Assembly (NCBI GenBank): GCA_013538855.1
Contig: JABXJS010000045.1
Location: forward strand, 1-64,000
DNA from: Herpetosiphonaceae bacterium
Lineage (GTDB): Bacteria; Chloroflexota; Chloroflexia; Chloroflexales; Herpetosiphonaceae
Length of the DNA stretch: 64,000 nucleotides
Direction of reading: 5' to 3'
The position numbers and the translations under genes are program-made. Shown here piece after piece: positions 1-8,799 of this stretch. A model generated the notes under the pieces. It had not been told where the DNA came from. It did not search any database and saw nothing but the letters and a program-made list of their open reading frames with translations. How positions within the stretch are numbered: the stretch's first letter is position 1; every line of letters starts with the position of its first letter.

Positions 1-164
1 ACGGTTCCTTTCTTGGTTGGCACCACAAAGGATACCGCACGATTCGGCCGCCACACCGTTTACCCTGGCCCCAGGGAGTCCTGTGATCTACTGAATCTCG
101 GTGCTCATCGACGCTGTTTTGACGCAAGATGCTACAGCTCCCAGTATTTAGCGCAGGCAGCGTG

Positions 165-590
165 CTAGAAGCGATGCTCCCACACGGCCTCGCCAGCGCA
201 TATTTTGCGAATCTGGGCTGGAAAGCGGTTGCGATCAATCGGCTTGCCAATGAACGAGTCGAAGCCAGCCTCACGGGCACGCTGAAGCGTTTCGCTGCTC
301 GCCTCAGCGGTAATGGCGACAATGGTTGTGTCAACAAAGCGCGGATGATCACGCAGCTGGCGACAGATCGTGTAGCCATCATCACCAGGCAGCCGAATAT
401 CAAGCAACACAATGTCAATCGTCATCGTCGGATGTTTTGCAATCGCGCTCAGCAGCTCTTTGCCACTTGTCAGGCTTTGATAGTAGCGCACGCCGACTGT
501 CTCGATCAGCAAAATTTCAAATACAAATTGGTTGTGGTGGTTGTCTTCGACAACGAATATCGAGGCTTGGCGGGGATCAACGATCTTCAT
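165..590 (-). CDS. Stand-alone response regulator (receiver domain only)
   Basis: A 141-residue CheY-like receiver with nothing after it. The phosphoacceptor is Asp64 in the LLDIRLPG block. The acidic pair is Glu15-Asp16 (VVEDN), the conserved Thr is Thr94 (VAITAEA) and the conserved Lys is Lys116 (FIGKPID). A longer reading frame extends upstream, but the ATG chosen has AGGAAGG about 10 nt before it and the extra N-terminal residues look non-coding. With no output domain, it should act by protein-protein contact downstream of a histidine kinase that is not in this window. The FIGKPID ending resembles the DivK/CheY-like polar-growth and hybrid-kinase group, but the partner cannot be named. 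Confidence 0.88.
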   Translation of the reverse strand: MKIVDPRQASIFVVEDNHHNQFVFEILLIETVGVRYYQSLTSGKELLSAIAKHPTMTIDIVLLDIRLPGDDGYTICRQLRDHPRFVDTTIVAITAEASSETLQRAREAGFDSFIGKPIDRNRFPAQIRKICAGEAVWEHRF

Positions 591-789
591 AAAACCAGTC
601 CTTCCTGATGTACTACTGCGATAGATGGGCACAGAACATCCATAGAAACGTAGTCGACACAGGAGGTATGTGCCAGCTACACAACAGTACTCCATGGTAT
701 ACTGCCAAACCCTTTCGATCAAGATCCTAGCGCCACTTTAGCACCTGCACGAACGCGAACTGCGAACGCAACAGCAGGATCAGCGGCCA

Positions 790-819
790 AAATAAAAGCG
801 CCCGCTATCAAGCGGACGC
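790..819 (-). terminator. Rho-independent terminator after the beta-propeller gene
   Basis: Read on the minus strand, a 9-bp stem (GCGTCCGCT / AGCGGGCGC, one G-U pair) with a TGAT loop is followed by TTTTATTTT. It lies about 50 nt past the stop of the secreted beta-propeller gene and should end that transcript. Confidence 0.75.
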
Positions 820-871
820 TCAAAGACATCAGCGGGCGAACAGGCGCTCGCGCTATGCGCCTCCGACGATG

Positions 872-2260
872 CTAGCGCCGTAGCACCACAGCAGGTTTGG
901 CGACATAGGGCAGATAGACGCGAATGCTCGCCTCAGCCACCAGCGCGATTACAAGTGTGTTGTTGGCCGGGTTCGTATCAAGCTCTGGGCTAGATACCCC
1001 TAGCATAATCGTCTGCGGCCCAGTGCTCTGCGGCGTAAGCTGCAAGGTCAGCGTGACAGTATCGTCCTTCAGCAGCGTGCCCAGCGTACAGGTGATCAGT
1101 CCAGAGCCACTACAGTCGCCGCGTGGGTTATCGTAGCCAACAAGCTGCATGTTCAGCGGCAGCGTCGCCGTCAGCACAGCGTCGGTTGCCGAGAACGCAC
1201 GGGTCTGGCTCACAATCAGCGTGGTGGTAAACGGCTGGAGCCAAGGGACCGTCAGCGTCTGCGTTGGCAGCTGCGTGTTGGTGATCGTGGAAGTCAGCGT
1301 CAGGTCGGTAATGCGCGGCATGCTCACTTCTTCGATGTAGTGCAGGCTCTCGCTCATCACAATCGTGCGGGTAACTGTGTTGCTGCGAGTTAGCTCGTAC
1401 AGGCCCAAGCCGGTGGCAACCAACAGATTATTGTTGGGCAGATCGTAGACACCGCGATAGGATGGCAGCACGCCATCATCATAGCGCGCCACCAGCGTGC
1501 CAGTCGGTGTGTTTGTGTACTCAAGGATGCCAGTTTGATCGCCAACAAAGTCGGCGACCAAGATGTTGCCGTTGCGCGCCTGCGCGATCTGCTGTGGAAA
1601 GCGGTTAACGGAGCTGAAGTTGCTGATGAATGTCCCATCGAATGTGAACGTCTTGAGCGGCCGAAAGTTATTGACGCCACCGCTGCTCTGCGTTGTAAGC
1701 AGATCATTGTCGCGCACAAAGAGATCGTAGGGGCTATCCAGACCGTTTGTCGGCGAGATCAGCCGACCCTGGTAGGCTCCGGTCTGATCAAACAGAATGA
1801 CGCTGTCGGCATTGGCACCCAGGCCCACCGTTACCGCCATCTGGCCGTTGGGCAGCCAGGTCATCGAGTGCGGCGCGTCCATAATGTCGGCATTCGCACC
1901 GCCCTGCGGTGCCCACACACCTAGATCGTGGCCAGCGAGATCGTAGGCGGTAATAATGTCGTTGAACTGATCGAGCACCAGCACACGCTGGTTATCGGGA
2001 TGCATCAGCGCCTGGCCCGGCGTCGAAAGACCACCGCCAATGTTCACATCCAAGAAATACGGATCGATCACATCGCCGGTCTGCGGATCAAGCACCATAA
2101 TGCTATCTGTTGTCGAGTTGGCAACAAACAGCACATTCATCATTGAATCAGCAGCGCCCGTCGGCTGCGCCAGCGGCGACTGAGCCAGCGCGATGGGTGT
2201 CGATAAGAGCAGAATAATCAGTGCAGCTTGCGCTAGGTAGCGCATGATCTTGGGGTGCAT
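872..2260 (-). CDS. Secreted beta-propeller protein with a DUF11-like C-terminal domain
   Basis: About 462 residues. The N-terminus is a signal peptide: basic start, hydrophobic run near residues 10-24, then an Ala-Gln-type cleavage region. Residues ~45-300 hold repeats of the NHL/SMP-30 kind (for example LFVANSTTDSIMVLD and VLVLDQFNDIITAYD), expected to fold as a beta-propeller. Residues ~320-445 look like a DUF11/CARDB-type adhesion-like domain (TLTSTITNTQ; NPANNTLVI). The protein ends with a YLPYVAK-type tail. The ATG was chosen over a TTG two codons upstream because GGAAGGAG lies 7 nt before the ATG but only 1 nt before the TTG. It probably acts outside the membrane; ligand unknown. Confidence 0.8.
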   Translation of the reverse strand: MHPKIMRYLAQAALIILLLSTPIALAQSPLAQPTGAADSMMNVLFVANSTTDSIMVLDPQTGDVIDPYFLDVNIGGGLSTPGQALMHPDNQRVLVLDQFNDIITAYDLAGHDLGVWAPQGGANADIMDAPHSMTWLPNGQMAVTVGLGANADSVILFDQTGAYQGRLISPTNGLDSPYDLFVRDNDLLTTQSSGGVNNFRPLKTFTFDGTFISNFSSVNRFPQQIAQARNGNILVADFVGDQTGILEYTNTPTGTLVARYDDGVLPSYRGVYDLPNNNLLVATGLGLYELTRSNTVTRTIVMSESLHYIEEVSMPRITDLTLTSTITNTQLPTQTLTVPWLQPFTTTLIVSQTRAFSATDAVLTATLPLNMQLVGYDNPRGDCSGSGLITCTLGTLLKDDTVTLTLQLTPQSTGPQTIMLGVSSPELDTNPANNTLVIALVAEASIRVYLPYVAKPAVVLRR

Positions 2261-2478
2261 TGGCAACTCCTTCCAAGAACTTAAAGAAAGGTTGAGGCGA
2301 GTATAGCCCTAGGGCTAACCAGCGTCAACTATCTGCCCAAAATGAACCCAATCGGCGCTCGAACGGTGTATCTGAAGCATGGTATCATTGCCATACAATC
2401 AGCAGCTTAAGCGCGAATCTTTCCCCGCACAGCGCTGATACCTGCCATGACTACCACAATTAAATCTAAGGATAACGT

Positions 2479-3453
2479 ATGTTTCGACGACTTTTTGGTG
2501 GCGAAGAGCGCACCGAGCAAGAGATCAAGCAAGAAGAGAAAAAAATAGAGCAAAGCGTGCAGAAAACACGCTCCGGGCTGTTTGGGCGCATCTCCCAGAT
2601 GTTCCAAAGCGATGAGCCGATCACGCCAGAGCTATGGGATGAGCTAGAGGAGCTGCTCATCGCGAGCGACGTTGGCGCAGAGACCTCGCTCAATCTCGTT
2701 GAGCGTGTGCGCGAGAAGGCCGATAAAAAAGGCTTGAAGAAAGCCAGCGAGGCGCGCAATCTGCTTAAGACCGAGATGGTCAATATTTTGAAAGTTGATA
2801 CGCCGCAGTACTCCGAACGCTCGACCAAGCCGTATGTCATCCTGGTGGTTGGCGTCAACGGCGTCGGCAAGACGACGCTGATCGCCAAGCTCGCCAACCG
2901 CTATAAAAACCAGCTCAATAAGCGCGTTATTCTTGCAGCGGCCGACACCTTCCGCGCTGCGGCGATCGACCAGCTGCAGCACTGGGCCGAGCGCGTCGAT
3001 GTGCCAGTCATCACCCAGCAGCCAGGCTCTGACCCAGGCGCAGTGGCCTACGATGCAACCCAGGCGACCTATAACCAGCAGGCAGACATTCTCATCATCG
3101 ACACAGCCGGCCGTCTCCAGAGCAAGCACAATCTCATGAAAGAGCTGGAGAAAATCTCCAATGTGGTCAAGAAGCGCTGGCAGTATGCGCCACACGAGGT
3201 GCTGCTGGTGCTAGACGCCACCACTGGCCAGAATGGCCTGATCCAGGCGAAAGCCTTTATGGAAGCGGCCAATGTGACTCATATTGCCCTCACGAAGCTC
3301 GATGGCACAGCCAAAGGCGGCATCGCCTTCGCCATCGTGCCCGAGATCGAGCGCCCGATCAAGTACATCGGCACCGGTGAGACCATGAACGATCTGGCGC
3401 TGTTCGACCCACAAGCGTTTGTCGATGCCCTATTCGAGGAGAACAAAGCATGA
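2479..3453 (+). CDS. ftsY: Signal recognition particle receptor FtsY
   Basis: 324 residues with a short N-terminal basic/acidic region and an N domain (~30-110), followed by the NG GTPase core. The G1 loop GVNGVGKT is at 125-132, DTFRAAA at 156-162, the G3 DTAGR at 208-212, the G4 TKLDG at 272-276, and the closing GTGE motif is near 298. It receives ribosome-nascent chain-SRP complexes at the membrane and hands them to SecYEG. The A domain is short, as in many Gram-positive-like and Chloroflexota proteins. An AAGGA lies upstream of the ATG. The stop overlaps the next start (ATGA), so it heads a translationally coupled chain of small genes. Confidence 0.97.
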   Translation: MFRRLFGGEERTEQEIKQEEKKIEQSVQKTRSGLFGRISQMFQSDEPITPELWDELEELLIASDVGAETSLNLVERVREKADKKGLKKASEARNLLKTEMVNILKVDTPQYSERSTKPYVILVVGVNGVGKTTLIAKLANRYKNQLNKRVILAAADTFRAAAIDQLQHWAERVDVPVITQQPGSDPGAVAYDATQATYNQQADILIIDTAGRLQSKHNLMKELEKISNVVKKRWQYAPHEVLLVLDATTGQNGLIQAKAFMEAANVTHIALTKLDGTAKGGIAFAIVPEIERPIKYIGTGETMNDLALFDPQAFVDALFEENKA

Positions 3454-3635
3454 TTCGCTGTCCTGTTTGTAAGAAAAAGTTGATGCTCAGTCCAACCATG
3501 CAGGTCGGCTCGCAGCTCGGCTGTGTCAACTGCGGAAGTGTGCTCGAAGTTGTGCGGCGCAATCCTGATGAGCTAAAGGCCGTGCCGCAGAGCGCCACGC
3601 ACAACCCCGATAGCAAACCAGAATCCTATGCTTAA
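3450..3635 (+). CDS. Small zinc-ribbon protein (LysW-like fold)
   Basis: 61 residues with two CxxC knuckles: CPVC at 4-7 and CVNC at 25-28. The segment GCVNCGSVLEV resembles the second half of LysW/ArgW-type zinc ribbons. The C-terminal EDWGE of true LysW carrier proteins is absent, so a carrier role in lysine or arginine synthesis is unlikely. It starts inside the ftsY stop (ATGA) and its own stop overlaps the next gene by 8 nt. Function unknown; a small structural or nucleic-acid-binding zinc ribbon is the most that can be said. Confidence 0.75.
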   Translation: MIRCPVCKKKLMLSPTMQVGSQLGCVNCGSVLEVVRRNPDELKAVPQSATHNPDSKPESYA

Positions 3636-4170
3636 TCTGCGACAGAACTGGCGAGGCCGAGTGATCGCGCTCGGCCTCGTGCTCATAGCGCTAAGCGGCT
3701 GCATGCTCGATGTGGCGCGCACCGAAGAGCAGCTGCCCGCCCCCAACGATGGCACCCAGCAGCATGTTAAGTTCTATCGCCTCGACACCAACGGCGAAAA
3801 AGTGCTGCAGACGCTGGACGTGGACTCCCACGCACGCACATTCGATGTCGAGGTCTGGGCGCGCACCACGAGCGGCGAGCTAGAGGTTGAGCTGCTCGAA
3901 GGCAACGATGACAAGGTGGTCTTCGCGCTCAATGCGAACGCCGTTGGGGTGGCACAGACCGCGCAGATTCGCACCAACGATGTTGGCGATATCCATTTTC
4001 GCGTTCGGGCGCTCAACGCCCGCGATGGCGAGTACGCCGTAACCTACGCGCCACCGCCAACACCGACGCCAACGCCGTTGCCCACGCCAACAGCGACACC
4101 AACAGCGACACCAACAGCCACGCCAATACCAGTAGCACCTGAACCAGGAGGAGCAACCCCAACCCCATGA
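3628..4170 (+). CDS. Lipoprotein with a Pro/Thr-rich C-terminal tail
   Basis: 180 residues. A type II signal peptide ends in the lipobox LSGC with the acylated Cys at position 25. The middle (~40-135) is beta-rich and resembles a pre-peptidase or carbohydrate-binding-like sandwich (TFDVEVWART; DIHFRVRALN), but the family is not certain. The last ~40 residues are a Pro-Thr repeat (PTPTPLPT and similar), typical of an extended spacer. It should sit on the outer face of the membrane. It is coupled to the zinc ribbon before it and overlaps the next gene by 4 nt (ATGA). Confidence 0.8.
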   Translation: MLNLRQNWRGRVIALGLVLIALSGCMLDVARTEEQLPAPNDGTQQHVKFYRLDTNGEKVLQTLDVDSHARTFDVEVWARTTSGELEVELLEGNDDKVVFALNANAVGVAQTAQIRTNDVGDIHFRVRALNARDGEYAVTYAPPPTPTPTPLPTPTATPTATPTATPIPVAPEPGGATPTP

Positions 4171-4568
4171 GTCAACGTCTAAGAGTAGGGCTGACCATTG
4201 CTGGCATAGTGCTGGGCCTGATCGTAGCCCTTGTCGCCCGCACTGCTGTGCAGCCAAATGCAGCCGTCGATGCACTAGCACCAAACGTTTGGACTGTGAT
4301 CAGCGTACCGCTAGGGTTCGCGCTGGGCCTGCTGTTCAGCGCACCACGGCGCTGGCCACAGGCGCTAGGCTGGAGCGGCGGTGTGTATTTCTTCAGCCTA
4401 TTTGTGGCAGCCCGCCTAGAGCTGTTGATTCGCGGCGCAGAAGCGGCCCAGAGCAGCGCCCACCAGCTCTATTTTACGCTCGCGCCGTGGGTGCAACTGG
4501 TCGGCGCGCTTGGCGTTGGCTGGTGGCTAAGCAAGCAGCCACCAGTGGAGGTTAAGGAGCGCCACTAG
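4167..4568 (+). CDS. Small membrane protein, unknown
   Basis: 133 residues with about four hydrophobic segments (~8-26, 42-60, 66-84, 104-123) joined by short charged loops. No known family was recognised. The ATGA overlap with the lipoprotein gene suggests that the two are made in fixed proportion and may work together at the membrane. Confidence 0.65.
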   Translation: MSQRLRVGLTIAGIVLGLIVALVARTAVQPNAAVDALAPNVWTVISVPLGFALGLLFSAPRRWPQALGWSGGVYFFSLFVAARLELLIRGAEAAQSSAHQLYFTLAPWVQLVGALGVGWWLSKQPPVEVKERH

Positions 4569-4601
4569 CCGTCTATGTGCCAATAACAAGAAGGAGATGC
4601 C

Positions 4602-5330
4602 ATGGCTCGTCGACGTGATCGGGAAGGAACATCGTTGCGCACAAAGCTGCTGCTCATGCTGGGCGTTGTGCTACTAGGCGTGGTGATCTATGCGCTGATT
4701 GGCCCAAGCGAGGGTGGTGTAAGTGCGAACCTGCTGCCACAGCCAACCTCAACCATCAAGGCTGGACCGCTGGTGATCGAGGCCATTCAGCGCAAGGCCA
4801 AGCTTGAGACGATCAGCATGGAGATCTCCAACGATATCACGATCACTCGTGAGCATGGCTTTCTTGGCGCATGCACCGAAAGCATCACCTATCTAGGCTA
4901 CTATAGCGTTAGCGCTGGCATCGACCTGCGCAACATCAGCCAGGAACAGGTGCAGGTTGAGAACGATGGCTATCCATCTATCGCGAAGGTTGTTATCACC
5001 CTGCCCAGGGCCGAGATCCTGCACAATGAGCTTGATACTGACAACAGCCGCATCGTGAGCCAAGATACGCCGCGCTGGGTACCAGGCTGCTCGCATGAGA
5101 TTGCGGATATGACGCTTGAGGCCCAAAGTAAGCTGCGTGCCTCGGCGCAAGCTGCCGCACTAGAGCGCGGCATTCTCTACGACGCCGAGCAAACAGCCGC
5201 CGATGAACTGACCCAAATCCTGCACGATGCCGGCTATGGCAATGTCATTGTCCAAACCAGCAGCGGCCGTCCTGGCAACCCTAACTCAAGCGCAATCACG
5301 CCGGTGCCCACCGCTCCCACAGAGAACTAA
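4602..5330 (+). CDS. DUF4230 family membrane-anchored protein
   Basis: 242 residues. A basic N-terminus precedes one membrane anchor (~15-34); the rest lies outside. The region ~55-215 fits the DUF4230 pattern: an ELETIS-like strand, a central segment running VVITLPRAEILHNELD, and a helical VQSKLRA-like segment rich in Ala and Glu near the end. The family is widespread in bacteria and uncharacterised. The start has a very strong AAGAAGGAG ribosome-binding site. It follows the ftsY-led chain after a short gap and could share its transcript. Confidence 0.75.
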   Translation: MARRRDREGTSLRTKLLLMLGVVLLGVVIYALIGPSEGGVSANLLPQPTSTIKAGPLVIEAIQRKAKLETISMEISNDITITREHGFLGACTESITYLGYYSVSAGIDLRNISQEQVQVENDGYPSIAKVVITLPRAEILHNELDTDNSRIVSQDTPRWVPGCSHEIADMTLEAQSKLRASAQAAALERGILYDAEQTAADELTQILHDAGYGNVIVQTSSGRPGNPNSSAITPVPTAPTEN

Positions 5331-5369
5331 CGCAGATCAATTACTACCTAGAACCAACGAGGTGCCGAG

Positions 5370-6455
5370 ATGTCCGAGCGCGGAAAAAATGCCGCTCACC
5401 GCTCTGTCCGCCGTCGTATGGAAGAACAAGAGGAGGCGACGCTATCGCCCTATGCCGCCCGCAGCGCCAATGCGGTTCGCGACGTACCCGAGGAGGAGTC
5501 ACCGGTGCGCACCGCTTTTCAGCGCGACCGGGACCGCATTTTGCACTCCAAGGCATTCCGCCGCCTCAAGCATAAAACCCAGGTGTTTATTGCACCGGTC
5601 GGCGACCACTACCGCACGCGCCTCACGCATACACTGGAGGTCACGCAGATTGCCCGAACAGTTGGCCGCGGTCTACAGCTCAACGAAGATCTGATCGAGG
5701 CGATTGGGCTAGGCCATGACCTAGGGCACACACCCTTTGGCCATGCAGGTGAAGCAGCGCTGGCGGTGGCGATGGGGCGCAAATTTCGCCACAACGAGCA
5801 GAGCGTGCGTGTGGTGGAAGTGTTGGAGCACGGATCGGGGCTGAATCTCACCCGCGAGGTGCGCGAGGGCATCTACTCGCACTCCAAGTCGCGCAAGGAT
5901 ATCACCAGCAGCAACTGGGGCATCGCCTCGACACTCGAAGGGCAAATCATCAAGCTCGCCGACAGCATCGCCTATCTCAACCACGACATCGACGATGCCA
6001 TTCGTGCGGGCATTCTGGAGCTGAACGATCTGCCGCAGGAGTACGTGGCGACGCTGGGCATCACGCATGCGCAGCGCATCAACACCATGGTCTGCGATAT
6101 GATCGACTTCAACTGGTGGGCCACCGGCGAGGGCGCGCCGCCGGAAGAAAAAGCCATCGGTATGAGTCCGCGTATTCTTGAGGCAACCAACGGTGTGCGC
6201 GAGTTTATGTACGCCAATGTCTACCTGCGCGGCCCGGCCAAGGTTGATGATGGCAAGGTTCGCTTTATCATCGGCAGGCTCTACGAGCACTTCCTGGCCC
6301 ATCCAGAGCAGCTGCCAGCAGATCTTGTGCGTATCTGTGAGCGGCGCGGCGAGCCAGTTGAGCGCGCGGTCGTCGACTACATCGCCGGCATGACCGACCG
6401 TTTTGCGCTGAAGACGTTCAACGAGCTATTTGTGCCGCGCACATGGGGCGCGTAG
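5370..6455 (+). CDS. HD-domain deoxyguanosinetriphosphate triphosphohydrolase-like protein
   Basis: 361 residues with the full metal-binding HD set: RLTHTLEV (~87-94), then GHDLGHTPFGHAGE (~112-125), and a later SIAYLNHDIDDA (~205). The pattern DRDRILHSKAFRRLKHKTQVF near residue 50 is characteristic of dGTPase-like proteins (Dgt, the shorter ~350-400 residue type). Members convert dNTPs to deoxynucleoside and triphosphate and help control dNTP pools. It is followed by a strong two-way terminator. The exact substrate cannot be read from the sequence. Confidence 0.92.
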   Translation: MSERGKNAAHRSVRRRMEEQEEATLSPYAARSANAVRDVPEEESPVRTAFQRDRDRILHSKAFRRLKHKTQVFIAPVGDHYRTRLTHTLEVTQIARTVGRGLQLNEDLIEAIGLGHDLGHTPFGHAGEAALAVAMGRKFRHNEQSVRVVEVLEHGSGLNLTREVREGIYSHSKSRKDITSSNWGIASTLEGQIIKLADSIAYLNHDIDDAIRAGILELNDLPQEYVATLGITHAQRINTMVCDMIDFNWWATGEGAPPEEKAIGMSPRILEATNGVREFMYANVYLRGPAKVDDGKVRFIIGRLYEHFLAHPEQLPADLVRICERRGEPVERAVVDYIAGMTDRFALKTFNELFVPRTWGA

Positions 6456-6493
6456 CGTAGCACCAGCGCCGGGGGCTAGCGTCGCTCAACACA

Positions 6494-6525
6494 AAACCCC
6501 TTGGCTAGCAGCAGCCAAGGGGTTT
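6494..6525. terminator. Bidirectional terminator between convergent genes
   Basis: A perfect 13-bp stem (AAACCCCTTGGCT / AGCCAAGGGGTTT) with a 6-nt loop. The stem itself supplies A and T runs at its ends. It sits between the stop of the dNTPase gene and the stop of the oppositely oriented DUF6391-like gene, so it can serve both. Confidence 0.85.
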
Positions 6526-6542
6526 ACAGGTGGTTGATTAAG

Positions 6543-7229
6543 CTAGCGCTGTTTTGAGCGCGCCTCAACTGGAACAAACACGTGCTCGCCATAGCGATAG
6601 GGCGTATGATACACGCGCCGCGCTGGCTTCGTGCGAACAGCGAACTCTGCGCCGCCAGCCAGCATCACACCCAGCACCAGCCGCGGCTGGACAAGCTCGA
6701 TAGCCCCAATGCTCATGCCCTTGACATCCATGGAGGTGATGATCCAGCGCTGGAGCCAGCGGCTCAGCTTGGGAGCCAGCGCTACAGCGATCAACAGCGA
6801 GAGCGCAATATTAAAGATTGAGGCGACCTCGGCCACCACGAGGCTCGCGATCAGCAGCGAAGACATAACCAGGTGGCTCGCGGTGAGCGTCGTTGCGCAG
6901 CGCACGTGGACGGCCAGCGCACGATCGCCGCGCTGGAGGCGCAGCAAGCCCTCGCGGGCAGCATCGAGCAGCATCGCCGGGTCGATCGGGCCGCGGATGC
7001 GAAAACCCTCGCTGGTCGAGTAGCCGTCGAGCGCAACGGTGCCGTAGCGCTCCTCGAGAACATTGACGGTGGCATGCTCGATCGCATGATTGCGGCGAGC
7101 AGCGCTTCCTTGCCAAAGGAACAAAGCTTGTCGCGGGACGTTCAACAACGACCACAACGGTTGACCTAGAAACAAGAATAGCAGGGCCAGTGCGCCAATG
7201 ACTCCTAAAATAATGATCGTTGTTGTCAT
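6543..7229 (-). CDS. DUF6391-like membrane protein
   Basis: About 228 residues. One N-terminal membrane segment (~4-25) is followed by a segment with RNHAIEHATVNVLEE, a His-containing motif seen in the DUF6391 family of cyanobacteria and Chloroflexota, then two more hydrophobic segments (~115-155). The motif recalls HExxH-like metalloenzyme helices but lacks that exact pattern, so no enzyme function is claimed. The ATG was chosen over an in-frame TTG 9 nt upstream because the AAGGA lies 9 nt before the ATG and almost touches the TTG. Convergent with the dNTPase gene. Confidence 0.7.
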   Translation of the reverse strand: MTTTIIILGVIGALALLFLFLGQPLWSLLNVPRQALFLWQGSAARRNHAIEHATVNVLEERYGTVALDGYSTSEGFRIRGPIDPAMLLDAAREGLLRLQRGDRALAVHVRCATTLTASHLVMSSLLIASLVVAEVASIFNIALSLLIAVALAPKLSRWLQRWIITSMDVKGMSIGAIELVQPRLVLGVMLAGGAEFAVRTKPARRVYHTPYRYGEHVFVPVEARSKQR

Positions 7230-7462
7230 AAGCTTCAATCCTTCAGCGACTTAACCGCCCCTTAATACACGACGAAAACAGCGTATCACGCGCTAGAGTC
7301 AGCGTCAAGAGAACCATCGTCCTTATTAACACTATGTCACATTGGTTACTACGCATATTGCTTGCAAAGAGTTTGCCAAGAGATCTGAACAACGAGGGGA
7401 AGCGAAAAATGATACAGTTACATTAAACCACACCTATCCAATGGAAGGAAGACCGAAATCGT

Positions 7463-7924
7463 ATGGATCAGCGACAATGTTTATGGTGCGGATACAGTGG
7501 TTCATTGCTAGCCGGAGAGACAGTCAAGCCGGTGAATCCACAAGTTAGTTTACCGCATGAAGTGCGCTATTGTCCACGCTGTCATGAGGCGATGCTCGAT
7601 GTGCGCTGGCCTGATCGGGTGGTGCGGCGCAAAGCGCGCGAGTACAAGCGGCGCTTGCGCAAAGCGCAGTGGGTGGTGATCTACCCCGTGCGCTGTAGCT
7701 GGTGCGACAGCGAGCGCGTGACCGCCTACGAGATCAACGCCACCGTCGCCAACCCGATCAGCGAGCGCTTCAAGTATGACATCTATGCGTGCGAGGACTG
7801 CCAGCGGCCAACCGCAATCTCGTATATGGGCGAGATTCATGTGCATCGTGCCGATCAAGATCGGAAATATCCTGCGTTATGGTATCTTGACCCAGCCGTA
7901 GAGCACAACGAAAAAGGCAGCTAA
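7463..7924 (+). CDS. Cys-rich protein with three zinc-ribbon-like knuckles
   Basis: 153 residues. Four CxxC pairs are visible: CLWC (6-9), CPRC near 37, CSWC near 78 and CEDC near 112. They are spaced as two zinc sites, each made of two knuckles. Between them is a strongly basic helix (~50-68, VVRRKAREYKRRL) that could bind nucleic acid. No family recognised. GGAAGGAAG lies upstream of the ATG at a slightly long spacing. It stands alone, with a consensus-like promoter for the next operon directly downstream. Confidence 0.7.
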   Translation: MDQRQCLWCGYSGSLLAGETVKPVNPQVSLPHEVRYCPRCHEAMLDVRWPDRVVRRKAREYKRRLRKAQWVVIYPVRCSWCDSERVTAYEINATVANPISERFKYDIYACEDCQRPTAISYMGEIHVHRADQDRKYPALWYLDPAVEHNEKGS

Positions 7925-7963
7925 ATAATTAAAATAAGGCTTTAGAAAGCCTTAAAATCGTCT

Positions 7964-7993
7964 TTGACGCTCATCCGTGACGTATGTTACAAT
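7964..7993 (+). promoter_or_regulatory. Sigma-70-like promoter of the Rieske/cytochrome b operon
   Basis: TTGACG and TACAAT are separated by 18 nt, and an untranslated leader of roughly 75-80 nt runs to the Rieske start. It lies in the gap after the Cys-rich gene and points into the respiratory operon. Confidence 0.6.
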
Positions 7994-8076
7994 ACCGAGC
8001 GACCCCGCCCTGATAGCTAGAGCGGTTGTTTTTTGGAATTCGTCGCCAAGATTAACTGGCGATGAGGAGCATTGTG

Positions 8077-8772
8077 ATGGCTGAAAAAGTTAAACAATCT
8101 GGGGGACGCCGCATCATCTCGCAAGCGGAGGCTGATGCTCTCGTCGCTAAGTCTGGTGTCGACCCAACAAGCCGCACGCGCGTAGGCAAGACTCGCGAGC
8201 GTCTGCCTATGAACCGCCGCGAGTTTCTGGCGTATGCCACGGCAGGCTCTCTGGCGGTCTTGACGGCGCTGGGTCTTGGCACGATTGTGTCGCCCAACAG
8301 CGATGACGACCTTGTAGCCCAGCTGCCCGACGATGGCGAGTGGATTCCTGGCGGCTTCGCCTATCCACGGATCAAAGTTGGTGAGTTCGGCGGCAAGTTT
8401 ATTCTTACACGCACGCCTGACAGCTACACAACGGAAGAGGCCCCGGAGCTGAACGCCGCCGGCAAATTCTACGTCGTCAAGGTGCAGAAAGACGATCTTG
8501 TTAGCACCAACAACGGCGATGTCGGCGCAGATCTCGGCGACACCTACCTTCAAGCGATCTACCAAGTCTGCACGCACCTTGGCTGTCTGATCCCCTTCCA
8601 GAGTGCTGAAAATCGTTTTATCTGCCCCTGCCACGGGTCGACGTTCCAGCGCAGCAGCAACTATGTGCTGGGGCCAGCCCCGCGCAACCTGGATCAGTTT
8701 CCTGTGACGATTGAAGACGGAGTGATCGTGGTCGATACCGGTAAAAAAGCCACCGGTCTATCCCACGCCTAA
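8077..8772 (+). CDS. Rieske iron-sulfur subunit of a bc-type complex
   Basis: 231 residues. The 2Fe-2S ligands are in CTHLGC (165-170) and CPCHGS (183-188), including the disulfide Cys pair of the true Rieske fold. A Tat-like twin arginine (NRREFLAYA, ~46-54) precedes the single membrane anchor (~55-72). It oxidises menaquinol at the Qo site and passes electrons to cytochrome c. The start is the second ATG: GAGGAG lies 7 nt before it, and the first ATG overlaps that ribosome-binding site. The long N-terminal part before the Tat motif (about 45 residues) is cytoplasmic and unusual. First gene of a four-gene respiratory operon. Confidence 0.95.
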   Translation: MAEKVKQSGGRRIISQAEADALVAKSGVDPTSRTRVGKTRERLPMNRREFLAYATAGSLAVLTALGLGTIVSPNSDDDLVAQLPDDGEWIPGGFAYPRIKVGEFGGKFILTRTPDSYTTEEAPELNAAGKFYVVKVQKDDLVSTNNGDVGADLGDTYLQAIYQVCTHLGCLIPFQSAENRFICPCHGSTFQRSSNYVLGPAPRNLDQFPVTIEDGVIVVDTGKKATGLSHA

Positions 8773-8799
8773 GCGTATCCTGTCACCGAGGAGATTTGT

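Noticed and set aside
1-164. Left window edge
   Set aside because: No gene, partial gene or RNA could be supported.
2304-2317. Perfect palindrome TAGCCCTAGGGCTA upstream of ftsY
   Set aside because: Short and GC-rich. It lies between divergent genes, but no promoter is next to it, so an operator call is not supported.
7935-7954. Hairpin TAAGGCTTT-AG-AAAGCCTTA after the Cys-rich gene
   Set aside because: Only a 2-nt loop and no T run. It could not be separated from chance.
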